From: Desulfovibrio sp. JY
GTDB lineage: Bacteria > Desulfobacterota > Desulfovibrionia > Desulfovibrionales > Desulfovibrionaceae
DNA length: 64,000 bases
Direction: 5' to 3'
Assembly: GCA_021730285.1 (NCBI GenBank)
Contig: CP082962.1
Span: forward strand, 3,419,501-3,483,500
This document shows positions 1 to 8,608 of the stretch, one piece after another. The notes below the pieces were generated by a model. The model was not told the DNA's origin. It did no database searches and saw only the letters and a list, made by a program, of their open reading frames with translations. Numbering within the stretch: the stretch's first letter is position 1; every line of letters begins with the position of its first letter. The position numbers and the translations under genes are program-made.

Positions 1-57
1 GCGTTTTTTCGCTACCTGGCCAAGACGCATCGAAATCCACTTTATAACCGTCCGTAA
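1..57 (+). CDS. Possible 3' end of an upstream gene (partial)
   Basis: The window opens in coding-like sequence on the plus strand that meets a stop codon just before or inside the hairpin at 48-87. Frame 1 ends ...YNRP at a TAA at 55-57, and frame 3 ends at a TAA at 45-47. The terminator that follows is oriented for a plus-strand transcript, so a gene should end here. The fragment is too short to choose a frame or name a product. Confidence 0.25.
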   Translation, partial: AFFRYLAKTHRNPLYNRP

Positions 58-87
58 GGCGAAAGCGCCTTACGGACGGTTTTGTTT
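48..87 (+). terminator. Rho-independent terminator
   Basis: A perfect inverted repeat (CCGTCCGTAAGGCG and its complement, 4-nt loop) is followed by TTTTGTTT on the plus strand. It ends the gene entering from the left. The stop codon of the opposing terC gene lies inside the hairpin, so the two convergent genes share this boundary. Confidence 0.85.
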
Positions 88-792
88 GGCTTCCGCCTTG
101 CGCGCCCGCATATTGAGCAACTCCACCAGGAGCGAAAAGGCCATGGCGAAATAGATGTAGCCACGGTCGATGGCTTTGCCCAGTCCCTCGGCGACGAGAA
201 AGACGCCGATAAGGATCAGAAACGACAGGGCCAGCATCTGCACGGTGGGGTGCCGGGACACGAAATGGCTGACCGGGTCGGCAAAGCGCATCATGACCAG
301 GACCGCCGCGATCACCGCCGCCGCCATGACGACGATTTCCCCGGACATGCCCACGGCGGTTATGACCGAATCGAGGGAGAAGACGATGTCGAGCAAGGCG
401 ATCTGGGTCACGGCCGGCCAGAATGCCCGGACCTTTTTCACGTGGAGTTCCCCGCCTGGGTCTGGTTCGATTTTTTCGTGAATCTCGAAGGTCGATTTGG
501 CGATGAGAAAAAGGCCCCCAGCCAAGAGCACGATGTCGCGGCCCGTGACGGCATGGCCGAGCACGGCGAAAAGCGGCGCGGTGAGCCCCATGATCCAGGT
601 GATGCCGAAAAGCAGCAACAGGCGCGTGCCCATGGCCAGAAGCAGGCCGATCTTGCGCGCCTTGGACTGGATGGCCTCGGGCAGGGTGTTGGTGATGATG
701 GCGATAAAGACGATGTTGTCGATGCCGAGGATGATCTCGAGGGCGGCCAACGTCAGGAAGGCGATCAGGTTTTCCACGGTGAAAAGCGCCAT
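70..792 (-). CDS. TerC-family integral membrane protein
   Basis: A 240-residue polytopic membrane protein of the TerC family, whose members are linked to tellurite resistance and, in several bacteria, to metal (often manganese) export. The family hallmark is visible near the N-terminus as an acidic transmembrane motif (LEIILGIDNIVF), and a second acidic motif recurs near residue 140 (DIVFSLDSVITAVGM). About seven hydrophobic segments can be followed. The ATG is preceded by a strong AAGGAGG, which fixes the start. It lies 49 nt downstream of murJ on the same strand and could be co-transcribed. Family assignment is secure. The substrate is not visible from sequence. Confidence 0.9.
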   Translation of the reverse strand: MALFTVENLIAFLTLAALEIILGIDNIVFIAIITNTLPEAIQSKARKIGLLLAMGTRLLLLFGITWIMGLTAPLFAVLGHAVTGRDIVLLAGGLFLIAKSTFEIHEKIEPDPGGELHVKKVRAFWPAVTQIALLDIVFSLDSVITAVGMSGEIVVMAAAVIAAVLVMMRFADPVSHFVSRHPTVQMLALSFLILIGVFLVAEGLGKAIDRGYIYFAMAFSLLVELLNMRARKAEAKQNRP

Positions 793-841
793 GTGCGTTC
801 CTCCTTATCGCCTTATGAGAGCCTGAAAACGCGCCTTGGCA

Positions 842-2383
842 TCAGGCCCGGGCCTTGCGACGAAGCCTCCGGCGCACGAAATCCGTCAGCATCCGGGCTT
901 CCTCGACCCGCAATAGCGAGGCGAGGCCCATGTAGGCAACGGCCCAGACGAAAATGAGCGCCAGGGCCAGAAGCGGCCGGTCGGCCGTGGCGTACGCGCC
1001 AAGTCCCACGCCGCAGCTTAAGAGCGCCCCGATGACGGTCGTGCGTCCGGGCCGAAACCAGGAGCCGCCCAGGCGCTTGCGTAAAATGACGCCCAGGACC
1101 GCCACATTGACCCAGGACGAGATGGACGTGGCCAACGCCAACCCGACATGGGCCGTCGGCCCCATGAGGGTCAGGCCCGCGATGACGTAGACCACCAGGC
1201 ACACGGCGGCGGTGATGGCCGGGGTGCGGGTGTCGGTCAGGGCGAAATAGGCGGAATAGAGCGGTCGCACGCAGGCGAAGGCCGGCAGGCCCACGCCGTA
1301 GGCCACCAGTGCCGCCGCCGTGGCGGACACGGCATGGGGGCCGAAGGCGCCCCGGCCGAACAGCACATGCACCATGGGTGCGGCCAGGGCGATGAGCCCG
1401 GCCGCCGCCGGCAGGCAGATGAAAAGGGTCAGTCGCAACGAGGCGTTGAGCGTTTCCGTAAACTCCCCGGTGTTGCCGCTCGAGGCCAGCTTGGACAGGC
1501 TGGGCAACGCCACCGTGCCCACGGCCACGCCGAAAACGCCGAGGGGAAACTGCACCAGCCGGTCGGCGTAGTAGAGGTAGGAGATGCTGCCGGTGGGGAG
1601 ATAGGAGGCAAGCAGGGTGCCGAGCACGATGTTGAGCTGGTAGACCGCCGCGCCAAAGGCCGTCGGCACCATGAGCCGGCCCATGCGGATCACGCCCTTG
1701 TCCTTGAGCTTCCAGGGGCCGCGCCAGGAAAAGCCGTACTTGCGCATCTGCGGCTGCTGCATGAGCACCTGGCCGAAGCCGCCGACGACCACGGCCCAGG
1801 CAAGGGTATGGGGGACATTGAGCCCGAAAAGCCAGGCCACGCCCGCGCCGAGGATGATGATGGTGTTGAGCTCGGACGTGGCGAGGGCGGGGGCCAGGAA
1901 GTGGCCGAAGGAGTTGAGCACGCCCATGCACAAGGCCACCACCGAAATTTCGATGATGTAGGGGAAGACGATGCGGGTGAGTTCCACCGTCAGGTCGAAA
2001 AGCGCCGGGTCGTTGGCGAAGCCCGGGGTGATAAGGCGTGTGAGCGGCCGGGCGAAGACGATGGCGAGCGTCGTCAGCACGCCCAGAATGATTAGCAGCC
2101 AGACCAGGGCCGACCGCGGCATGGCAAAGGCGCGCCGGTCGCCTTCCTCCTCGCGCAGCCGGGTGAAGACCGGCACGAAGGCCATGGTCATGGAGCCTTC
2201 GGCGAAAAGCCGTCGCATCATGTTGGGGAGCCGGTAGGCCACGTAAAAGGCGTCGGCGGATATGCCGGCCCCGAGCACATAGGCCAGGATCATGTCGCGG
2301 AAAAAACCCAGGATGCGCGAGAGGAGCGTCGCGCCGCCGACGATGGAAGCGTCCTTGGCGATCTGTCTGACATGCTGCGGCAT
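842..2383 (-). CDS. murJ: Lipid II flippase MurJ (MviN)
   Basis: A 513-residue MviN/MurJ-family membrane protein that flips lipid II across the inner membrane for peptidoglycan synthesis. Length and a pattern of about 14 transmembrane segments fit the family. The N-terminal stretch (VGGATLLSRILGFFRDMILAY), the following SADAF and YRLPNMMRRLFAEGSM segments are characteristic MurJ motifs. The start ATG follows AAGGGAAA. It begins 12 nt after the stop of mutM, giving an apparent operon with the ChaN-like lipoprotein gene and mutM, possibly extending into terC. Confidence 0.95.
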   Translation of the reverse strand: MPQHVRQIAKDASIVGGATLLSRILGFFRDMILAYVLGAGISADAFYVAYRLPNMMRRLFAEGSMTMAFVPVFTRLREEEGDRRAFAMPRSALVWLLIILGVLTTLAIVFARPLTRLITPGFANDPALFDLTVELTRIVFPYIIEISVVALCMGVLNSFGHFLAPALATSELNTIIILGAGVAWLFGLNVPHTLAWAVVVGGFGQVLMQQPQMRKYGFSWRGPWKLKDKGVIRMGRLMVPTAFGAAVYQLNIVLGTLLASYLPTGSISYLYYADRLVQFPLGVFGVAVGTVALPSLSKLASSGNTGEFTETLNASLRLTLFICLPAAAGLIALAAPMVHVLFGRGAFGPHAVSATAAALVAYGVGLPAFACVRPLYSAYFALTDTRTPAITAAVCLVVYVIAGLTLMGPTAHVGLALATSISSWVNVAVLGVILRKRLGGSWFRPGRTTVIGALLSCGVGLGAYATADRPLLALALIFVWAVAYMGLASLLRVEEARMLTDFVRRRLRRKARA

Positions 2384-2395
2384 GATTTCCCTTAC

Positions 2396-3241
2396 TTACT
2401 TTTGGCAGGTGGGGCAAAACGTGGAGGTGCGGCCGGCGACCTTGACCGCGACGAGTTTCGTGCCGCAGCCCGGACAGGGCTGGCCGGCCTTGCCGTAGAC
2501 GGCAAACTCGTTTTGGAAGCCGCCTTCCACCCCATCCGGGGTGCGGTAATCGCGGATGGTGCTGCCGCCGGCGGCGATGGCCCGGGTGATGACGGCCTGG
2601 ATGGCGGCCAGCAGTTTTTCGGCCCGGCTCGGGGAAATGTCCCTGGCCCGGGTTTCGGGGTGGATGCCGGCGGCGTGCAGTGACTCGTCGGCGTAGATGT
2701 TGCCGATGCCGGCAATGAGCGTCTGGTCGAGCAGGGCCGCCTTGATGCGGGTCGCACGCCCGGACAGGGCGGTAGCGAACGCCCCGGGCGTCATGTCCCA
2801 GGGTTCGGGGCCAAGGGAGGCGTAAAAATCCCAGGCGGCAAGCCCCGCCGGCGAGAGCAGCCGGGCCGTGCCGAAACGGCGCACGTCCGAAAACACCAGG
2901 GCGTGGCCGTCGTCGAGACCGACCAGCAGCCGGGCCCGGTCCGGGACGGGGGCATCCGGCAAGGCGATGTGAAACCGGCCGGTCATCTTGAGGTGGAAGG
3001 CGAGCACGGCGGCCGCGTCGTCGGCAAGGTCCGGCTTCGGGCCAAGGCGCACCAGCAACAGCTTGGCCCGGCGGTCCACGGCCGTGATCGGCCGTCCGAC
3101 AAGTCCCTTGGCAAAGGCCGCCTTGGTCCGGGGACCGGCTAGGACCTTGGGGTCGGGCACCGCAAGCCCCGTGACCATGCGCCCCGTCAGCCCCGGGGCC
3201 AGGGCGCGGGCAATGGTTTCCACCTCGGGCAGTTCGGGCAT
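2396..3241 (-). CDS. mutM: Formamidopyrimidine-DNA glycosylase
   Basis: A 281-residue Fpg/MutM base-excision repair enzyme that removes 8-oxoguanine and formamidopyrimidines. The protein opens with PELPEVE, so the catalytic N-terminal proline and following glutamate are present. The conserved lysine region (DRRAKLLLV) is near residue 60. An H2TH region precedes a C-terminal zinc finger (CPGCG near residue 254, CPTC at the end), which completes the fold. It starts four bases after the stop of the ChaN-like gene and runs into murJ. All expected catalytic and zinc residues are present, so it should be active. Confidence 0.96.
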   Translation of the reverse strand: MPELPEVETIARALAPGLTGRMVTGLAVPDPKVLAGPRTKAAFAKGLVGRPITAVDRRAKLLLVRLGPKPDLADDAAAVLAFHLKMTGRFHIALPDAPVPDRARLLVGLDDGHALVFSDVRRFGTARLLSPAGLAAWDFYASLGPEPWDMTPGAFATALSGRATRIKAALLDQTLIAGIGNIYADESLHAAGIHPETRARDISPSRAEKLLAAIQAVITRAIAAGGSTIRDYRTPDGVEGGFQNEFAVYGKAGQPCPGCGTKLVAVKVAGRTSTFCPTCQK

Positions 3242-3245
3242 GGGC

Positions 3246-4466
3246 TTACTTCTTGGCGGCCGGGGGCATTTTCAAGGGGATGGCGATGTCTATGGTCTCG
3301 CCGGCCCGGGAGACGGTGAGCGTCAGCGCCTTTCCGGCCATGAGCGCCTCCATGGCGGCGGTGTGGAGTACGGAGAGCGCGGTCGCTTCATGGCCTCCGG
3401 CGGCGGTGACGGCGTCGCCCGGCAAAAGCCCGGCCTTGGCGGCGGGAGAACCCGGGGCCACGGCGGTCACGAGCAGCGGTGCGGGCTTTTCGCCGGCGGC
3501 CGGTTCCTCCCGGGACAGGGTCATGCCAAGGCGGCTTCGGTGCACGGCCGGGCAGGCGTAAAAGGTGCGGGCGAGATCGGCTTCGGGTTTTTCGCCGCCG
3601 CGCCAGGGCATGACGGTTGCGACCGTGGCCCCGGGATCGAGCGTGGCCAGGCGGCGGGCGATGCCCCAGCCGCGCTCCACATGGCCGCCGCCGGCGATAA
3701 TAACCACCGGCCGTTTGCTTGCGGCATGGGCGTACACGGCGCGGGAGGCCATCTGCGTGTCCCAAAGCGACTGGACGGTCATGAAATCGGCGAAGCGGTC
3801 GCGGTCGTCGGTCTTTTTCTTGCCGGCCTGGCCCATTTTCTCGAGCCTGGCGGCATGCTCGTCGTAAATCTCGCGCAGTTCCTTCACCTGGGCCGGGTCG
3901 GGGGGCTGAATGGTCCCGGGCAGGGAGGCCCGCTCGGTCGGGGTGAGGCTGTCCAAACCATGACGGCCGACTTTGCGGGCCAGCCCCCGGGGGGCATTGA
4001 GGGCGTAGACGGGCAGATGGTGCGCGCGCGCCGTTTCGAAGATCGGTTCGTACAGGGCGAAATCGTAGCCCCAGGTCTTTTTCCAATCCAGCGCCCGGGG
4101 CAGGTCGGCTACGGCCAGCTTGCCGGTATTGAACGCATCGAGGACGGGCTGGGCCTCGACCGGCAGCATTTCCAGGCCGATGGCCGGACGCATGCCGGCG
4201 GCGACGAGGCGACGGATGAGCGCATCCTGGGCCAGGTGGTCGCAGGGATTGGGATGCTCCTCGCCGGCTAAAATATAGTCGGCGGAAAGAAACTCGGCGG
4301 CGAACGCCCGGGGGGAAAGGGGCTGGCCCAACGCGCCGACCAGGGTCTCCGGGGCGACATGCTCCGCCGTCATGGGAGGCGTGACACTTTTTCCGGCGCA
4401 GCCGGCCAGGAGGAGTGAAGAGAAGAGGAAAAAGACAGGAAGATGCGAGAGGGGAAACCCTTTCAA
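3246..4466 (-). CDS. ChaN-like lipoprotein with C-terminal PDZ domain
   Basis: An exported lipoprotein of the ChaN/DUF399 family (heme-binding lipoproteins implicated in iron uptake) carrying an extra PDZ domain. The ChaN core spans roughly residues 40-290 (ILAGEEHPNPCDH near its start, then IIAGGGHVERGWGIARRL). A PDZ segment (APGSPAAKAGLLPGDAV) lies near the C-terminus. The start is the notable point. A TTG at 4466 gives a compact lipoprotein signal (MKGFPLSH, hydrophobic core, LLLAGC lipobox) and is preceded at good spacing by AGGGGAGA. The alternative ATG at 4535 adds a 23-residue non-signal extension and has no clear ribosome-binding site. Both the TTG and its ribosome-binding site lie inside a dispersed hairpin repeat. 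Confidence 0.85.
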   Translation of the reverse strand: MKGFPLSHLPVFFLFSSLLLAGCAGKSVTPPMTAEHVAPETLVGALGQPLSPRAFAAEFLSADYILAGEEHPNPCDHLAQDALIRRLVAAGMRPAIGLEMLPVEAQPVLDAFNTGKLAVADLPRALDWKKTWGYDFALYEPIFETARAHHLPVYALNAPRGLARKVGRHGLDSLTPTERASLPGTIQPPDPAQVKELREIYDEHAARLEKMGQAGKKKTDDRDRFADFMTVQSLWDTQMASRAVYAHAASKRPVVIIAGGGHVERGWGIARRLATLDPGATVATVMPWRGGEKPEADLARTFYACPAVHRSRLGMTLSREEPAAGEKPAPLLVTAVAPGSPAAKAGLLPGDAVTAAGGHEATALSVLHTAAMEALMAGKALTLTVSRAGETIDIAIPLKMPPAAKK

Positions 4467-4606
4467 AAGGGTTCTCCCCTCTCGCGCTCTCCCCTTCCTA
4501 AAGTTTATGGCGGTGAGGGTAGTTATGCGTAACATCCCATTACTATTGAAAGTCTTTGGAAAGGGGGTCCGGGGGAAAACTTTTCTTCAGAAAAGTTTTC
4601 CCCCGG
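4445..4606. repeat. Tripartite intergenic hairpin repeat (copy A)
   Basis: Two long hairpins flank a third imperfect stem. Hairpin 1 is at 4445-4485 (GCGAGAGGGGAAACCC arm) and hairpin 2 at 4569-4606 (CCGGGGGAAAACTTTTCTT arm). The middle stem pairs CCCCTTCCTAAAGTTTA (about 4491-4507) imperfectly with TGAAAGTCTTTGGAAAGG (from about 4547). The same architecture recurs at 18962-19110. It separates the paaK-like gene from the ChaN-like gene and probably acts as a terminator, but also contains the likely ChaN start. Confidence 0.8.
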
Positions 4607-4616
4607 TTCTTCTTCT

Positions 4617-5882
4617 CTAATCCCACTTGCGCTTGTCCTCGATGGGACGGATCTGCGGCGGCAGGGTGCCGGGCGCGACCACGGTGAGCCCGGGACGCAG
4701 CTTGATCTTCTCCCGGAACTTGTGGAGCAGGTCTTCTTCGCGCTTGAAGTTGGAGGCTTCGACGATGAGGTTCATCTCGTCGATGCCGCCAGGGTTGGTG
4801 ACCTCGATCTGCCAGCGCTTGATTTCCTCGAACCGGGTGATGACCTGTTCGACCTGGTGCGGGTAAACGAACATGCCCTTGATGCGGGCGGTGGTGTCCA
4901 CGCGGCCGACGATGGAGCCCAGGCGCGGCGAGGTGCGGCCGCAGGGGCAGGGGGCGCGCTCGATGTAGGACAGGTCGCCGGTGGCCAGCCGGATCAGCGG
5001 ATAGGTCTTGTTGAAGGCCGTGACCACGATCTCGCCCACTTCGCCGTCCTTGAGCGGAATGCCGGTGTCGGGGTGGCAGATCTCGACAAAGGCGCGGTTG
5101 GCGATGTGCAGGCCCGTCTTGTGGAAGCATTCGTAGCCCACGCAACCGACGTCGGCCGTGCCGTAGCCCTGGCGCATGATGATGTCGAACTTCTTTTCCA
5201 GGTTGGAGCGCAGCTTCTCGGAGAACTTCTCGCCCGTGACGAAGGCCACTTCCAGGTAGAGGTCCTTGCGCAGGTTCAGCCCCATTTCCTCGCCCTTCTG
5301 GGCCAGGTGCATGAGGTAGCTCGGCGTGCCCACGTAGCCTGTGGCGCGCAGCTTCTGCATGATCTCGAGCTGGGTGGTGGAGTTGCCCGGACCGGCCGGC
5401 ACCACGGCGCAACCGAGGTTTTTAAGCGGCTCTTCGAACATGAGCCCGGCCGGGGTGAGGTGGTAGTTGAAGGTGACCTGGACCAGATCCCCGGAACGGA
5501 AGCCGCTGGCGTAAAAGCCCTCGGTCCAGCCCCAGTAGTCGTCCTCACGGTCCTCGGGGTCGAAGATGGGGCCCGGGGACAGGAAGATGCGGCGCAGTTC
5601 GCCCATGTCCTTGGTCAAAAGTCCGCCCAGGCGGGGGCCCATGGACTGGAGGAAGATGAGCTCTTTTTTCTTGAGAATGGGGATGTGCTTGAGGTCCGAG
5701 AGCGTCTTGAACTTGGACGCCTGGAACTGGGCGCGGTCAAAACGTTTCTTGACGTCCTCGGAATAACGATAGGCGTACGAAAGCAGGTCCTTGATTTGGA
5801 TCTGGTAGTATTGCCGGCGTTCGGATTCGTCGAGCACTTCCCGGCGGGAATAGATGCCCTCGGTACGGTCCTTTCGGGTCAT
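4617..5882 (-). CDS. Phenylacetate-CoA ligase-like (PaaK family) enzyme
   Basis: A 421-residue member of the PaaK adenylate-forming family, which activates aryl acids to CoA thioesters through an acyl-AMP. The C-terminal half carries typical elements: LATGDLSYIE, a CPCGRTSPRLGSIVGRVD segment, then IKGMFVYPHQVEQ. The N-terminal QIQIKDLLSYAYRYSEDV segment is also PaaK-like. Length is normal for the family. It is a single gene bounded upstream by a histidine kinase gene on the same strand and downstream by a hairpin repeat. No phenylacetate-pathway partner is adjacent, so the physiological acid cannot be inferred. In sulfate reducers such ligases often serve aryl-acid metabolism generally. Confidence 0.88.
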   Translation of the reverse strand: MTRKDRTEGIYSRREVLDESERRQYYQIQIKDLLSYAYRYSEDVKKRFDRAQFQASKFKTLSDLKHIPILKKKELIFLQSMGPRLGGLLTKDMGELRRIFLSPGPIFDPEDREDDYWGWTEGFYASGFRSGDLVQVTFNYHLTPAGLMFEEPLKNLGCAVVPAGPGNSTTQLEIMQKLRATGYVGTPSYLMHLAQKGEEMGLNLRKDLYLEVAFVTGEKFSEKLRSNLEKKFDIIMRQGYGTADVGCVGYECFHKTGLHIANRAFVEICHPDTGIPLKDGEVGEIVVTAFNKTYPLIRLATGDLSYIERAPCPCGRTSPRLGSIVGRVDTTARIKGMFVYPHQVEQVITRFEEIKRWQIEVTNPGGIDEMNLIVEASNFKREEDLLHKFREKIKLRPGLTVVAPGTLPPQIRPIEDKRKWD

Positions 5883-5939
5883 GACTGATCTCCTTATGAA
5901 GGCGAAATCCCGAGGCGGGAAAAAGGAAGGCTTTATAAC

Positions 5940-7625
5940 CTAGGCGGCTGGGAATTTCAAGCAGTCCGTTCCCCGGGGCCCCGGCATGGCGCGTTTAACG
6001 GCGGCAAGCAGGCTTTGGCGGGTGACGGGCTTGGTTATGGCGTAGCTCAGGCCGGCGGAAAGGACGCGCGGGCGCTCCTCGCCGGCGGCCTGGGCGCACA
6101 GACCGATGATGGGGATGTCGTCCGCAACACCCTCGATTCTCCCGGAACGGATGCGCGCGATGCACTCCAGGCCCTCCGCGCCGGTCATCTGGATATCCAG
6201 GAGGATCATGTCCACCGGGCGACCGGGCAGAATATCGCGCAGCTTGTCGATGGTGTCGACCAGAAGGACGCTATAGCCGTGGTCTTCCAGGATGCGGCGC
6301 ACGAGCAATTGGCTGACGGGCTCGCTTTCGACAAAGGCGATGGCCGCGCCCTGGCAGCGCAGGGGGGATTGGCGGGAGAGCCCGGCATCGTGCGCGTTCG
6401 GGAGCGGCTCGGGGTGGCGAAAAACAGTCGTGAAGGAAAAGGCGCTTCCCTGGCCGGGCACGCTGCGCAGCCGCATGGTCCCGCCCATTTTTTCCACGAT
6501 CTCCTTGGAGATGGACAGGCCAAGCCCGGTGGCGCCGTAGCGTTTGCTCAAAAAATTTTCCGCAATGGCGAAGCGTTCGAAGATCACATGCTGTTTTTCC
6601 TGGGGAATGCCGATGCCGGTGTCGACCACGGTGAACTGCAGGGTGGAGCTTTCCCCGTCGGTCGTCGTGGACTGCCGGGAAACATGCACCGCCACCGAGC
6701 CCTCGTCCGTGAATTTTACGGCGTTGCCGATGATGTTGAGCAGTACCTGGCGCAGCCGGGCCACGTCGCCGACCAGGACTTCCGGGACGTCCGCGTCCAC
6801 CACGACCGAGAAGGCCAGACCCCGCCTCGCCGCATCCTCGTCGCAGGCCTCGAAAAGGTCGGCCAGCCCCAGGCGCAGTTCGAAGGCTTCCTCGACCAGC
6901 TCCAGGCGGCCCATGGAAATGTTGGTCATTTCCAGCAGATCGTTGACCACGCCGAGCAACTGGTTGGAGGCGTCCATGGCCAGTTCCAGGAACTGGCGCT
7001 GCCGTGGCCCCATTTCGCCCTGGAGTAGCAGGCTTAACATGCCCATGATACCGTTTAAGGGCGTGCGCAGTTCGTGGCTCATGTTGGCCAAAAACGTTTG
7101 CTTGGCCGCGCCGGCCTTGGCGGCCGAACCGATAAAGGCGGTGAATTCCCTGTAAAAGGCCTTGAGCGTGGCATGACGGTCGGCCGGTACGCAGGGAATC
7201 TGGGCCAGGGCGGCGTCGGCGGCGGTGGAGCGCCCGCGCAGGCGTTCCCGGTCTCCGGCATGGAGGAAATACGGCCCGAGGGTGAGTACGCCCGTGTGCT
7301 CGTCGTCAAAGGGCACGGCGAATCGCCGTACCGTCATCCCGAGCGGGCAGGCCGCGGTGGGCAGGCCCCCGTCCAGGGGAATCCGCTCCGGAAAAGTCAG
7401 CAGGGGGCAGACGCCGCGTTCGGCGAATTCCCGGTGCAAAATGGCATGGGCCTCCTGCCCGGGGTCGGGCCAGACGGGAATATCGGCCGCCGATTGGACG
7501 GCCACGGGGATGCCAAGCAACGATGACAGTGGATCGAGCAGGCGTTTGAGGGATTGGGGCGGCTCGGCGCAGAGCACAATCTGGGGCATGGTATGAGTCT
7601 TAGCTGTTGGCACTGCCGAGGTCAA
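5940..7625 (-). CDS. Hybrid histidine kinase with PocR-like sensor and receiver
   Basis: A 561-residue cytoplasmic hybrid sensor kinase. Residues about 13-150 resemble a short PocR-type ligand-binding domain with spaced cysteines (CPLLTF, then AACPLG). A HisKA domain follows with an intact phosphoacceptor (NMSHELRTPLNG). The HATPase domain shows GNAVKFTDEG, DTGIGIP and GATGLGLSISKE. A C-terminal receiver domain from about residue 425 contains the phosphorylatable LLDIQM and the KPVT lysine. No transmembrane segment is visible. The TTG start at 7625 overlaps the trmI stop by two bases, suggesting translational coupling. An ATG at 7589 is the alternative. The signal sensed is unknown. Confidence 0.85.
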   Translation of the reverse strand: MTSAVPTAKTHTMPQIVLCAEPPQSLKRLLDPLSSLLGIPVAVQSAADIPVWPDPGQEAHAILHREFAERGVCPLLTFPERIPLDGGLPTAACPLGMTVRRFAVPFDDEHTGVLTLGPYFLHAGDRERLRGRSTAADAALAQIPCVPADRHATLKAFYREFTAFIGSAAKAGAAKQTFLANMSHELRTPLNGIMGMLSLLLQGEMGPRQRQFLELAMDASNQLLGVVNDLLEMTNISMGRLELVEEAFELRLGLADLFEACDEDAARRGLAFSVVVDADVPEVLVGDVARLRQVLLNIIGNAVKFTDEGSVAVHVSRQSTTTDGESSTLQFTVVDTGIGIPQEKQHVIFERFAIAENFLSKRYGATGLGLSISKEIVEKMGGTMRLRSVPGQGSAFSFTTVFRHPEPLPNAHDAGLSRQSPLRCQGAAIAFVESEPVSQLLVRRILEDHGYSVLLVDTIDKLRDILPGRPVDMILLDIQMTGAEGLECIARIRSGRIEGVADDIPIIGLCAQAAGEERPRVLSAGLSYAITKPVTRQSLLAAVKRAMPGPRGTDCLKFPAA

Positions 7626-8515
7626 TCGCCTTCGCCACTTTCCTGCGTTGTTCCGTTTTCCGGGTCGGGCTCCCAGCCTTCGGGCACGGCAGGCAGCGGC
7701 TGCGGGCGTTTGTAGGCCTCGCGACCGCCGTGGCGCGCGAAAACCAGAAAGCCCGTGTGGGCCACCATGCGATCCTCCGGCCGCAGCCGATCGGCCACGG
7801 GCTTGTAATGGCGCACAAGGATTTCAAGAACCTCGACGTCATCGAAGGGGGACGTTTCCAAGGCGCGCAAAAGATCGCTGATCTGGTTGACCGTGGGCAG
7901 CAAAAAGCCCACCGGCGCTCCCGGGCGCACCACCTCGGCGGCGGCGTCAAGATGGTCCCAAGGCGTACGCACGTCGAGAAAAAGCGCGTCCGCGCCCGAC
8001 GGATCGGTCAGCGGATTGCCGGGAATGTGCGTTTCCGGATAGAATCCGGTACTGATGTCGTGGTGGAACCGGCTGACCCGGTCGCCAAGTCCCACGGCCT
8101 CGAGGTTTTCGCCGGAGAGTTCGTAAAATTCCGGACGCCGTTCGAATGTATAGACCCGGCCCGTCTCGCCCACGTGCCAGGCCAGGGCCAGGGTCAGGCC
8201 GCCGGAGCCGCTGCCGGCCTCGATGACGCGCACCCCCGGCCCGATGCCCAATTTGAGCAGGACATAGCCGATTTCCTTGGGGTACATGATCTGGGTGGAA
8301 CGCTTGACGCCTTTGACCAGATCGTAGGTCGACGGGCGCAGGATACGAAACGTGTGGCCGAGGTGGGTCGTGACCGCGCCGCCGCAGCCCGCGGCGTCCA
8401 CGTCCGTAAACCGGATCATGCCTTCCTGGGTATGCAGGACCATATCCGGCGTAAACCGCTTCAGATATCGCTTGCCCTTGGGAGAGACCAGAAGTATCAA
8501 ATCGCCTTGTTTCAC
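7622..8515 (-). CDS. trmI: tRNA (adenine-58-N1)-methyltransferase TrmI
   Basis: A 297-residue class I SAM-dependent methyltransferase of the TrmI/Gcd14 family, which makes m1A58 in the tRNA T-loop. The N-terminal part (KQGDLILLVSPKGKRYLKRF) matches the usual TrmI opening, and the SAM-binding motif I is clear (VIEAGSGSGGLTLALA). A later FLDVRTPW segment corresponds to the catalytic-core region. The start is GTG. It is transcribed divergently from the radical SAM gene and overlaps the hybrid kinase gene downstream. Confidence 0.9.
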   Translation of the reverse strand: MKQGDLILLVSPKGKRYLKRFTPDMVLHTQEGMIRFTDVDAAGCGGAVTTHLGHTFRILRPSTYDLVKGVKRSTQIMYPKEIGYVLLKLGIGPGVRVIEAGSGSGGLTLALAWHVGETGRVYTFERRPEFYELSGENLEAVGLGDRVSRFHHDISTGFYPETHIPGNPLTDPSGADALFLDVRTPWDHLDAAAEVVRPGAPVGFLLPTVNQISDLLRALETSPFDDVEVLEILVRHYKPVADRLRPEDRMVAHTGFLVFARHGGREAYKRPQPLPAVPEGWEPDPENGTTQESGEGD

Positions 8516-8608
8516 GGTATGCTCCGTATGCCGTATGATCGATGGCCCTTGTCCACGCCCGGGGCTGCCCTGTCAAGCTGTCTGCGACGCGACAAGGAGG
8601 ATCGCGCC

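Noticed and set aside
1148-2095. Long plus-strand frames opposite murJ
   Set aside because: They are antisense to a clear gene, with glycine/histidine/glutamate-rich composition typical of the reverse of GC-rich coding DNA.
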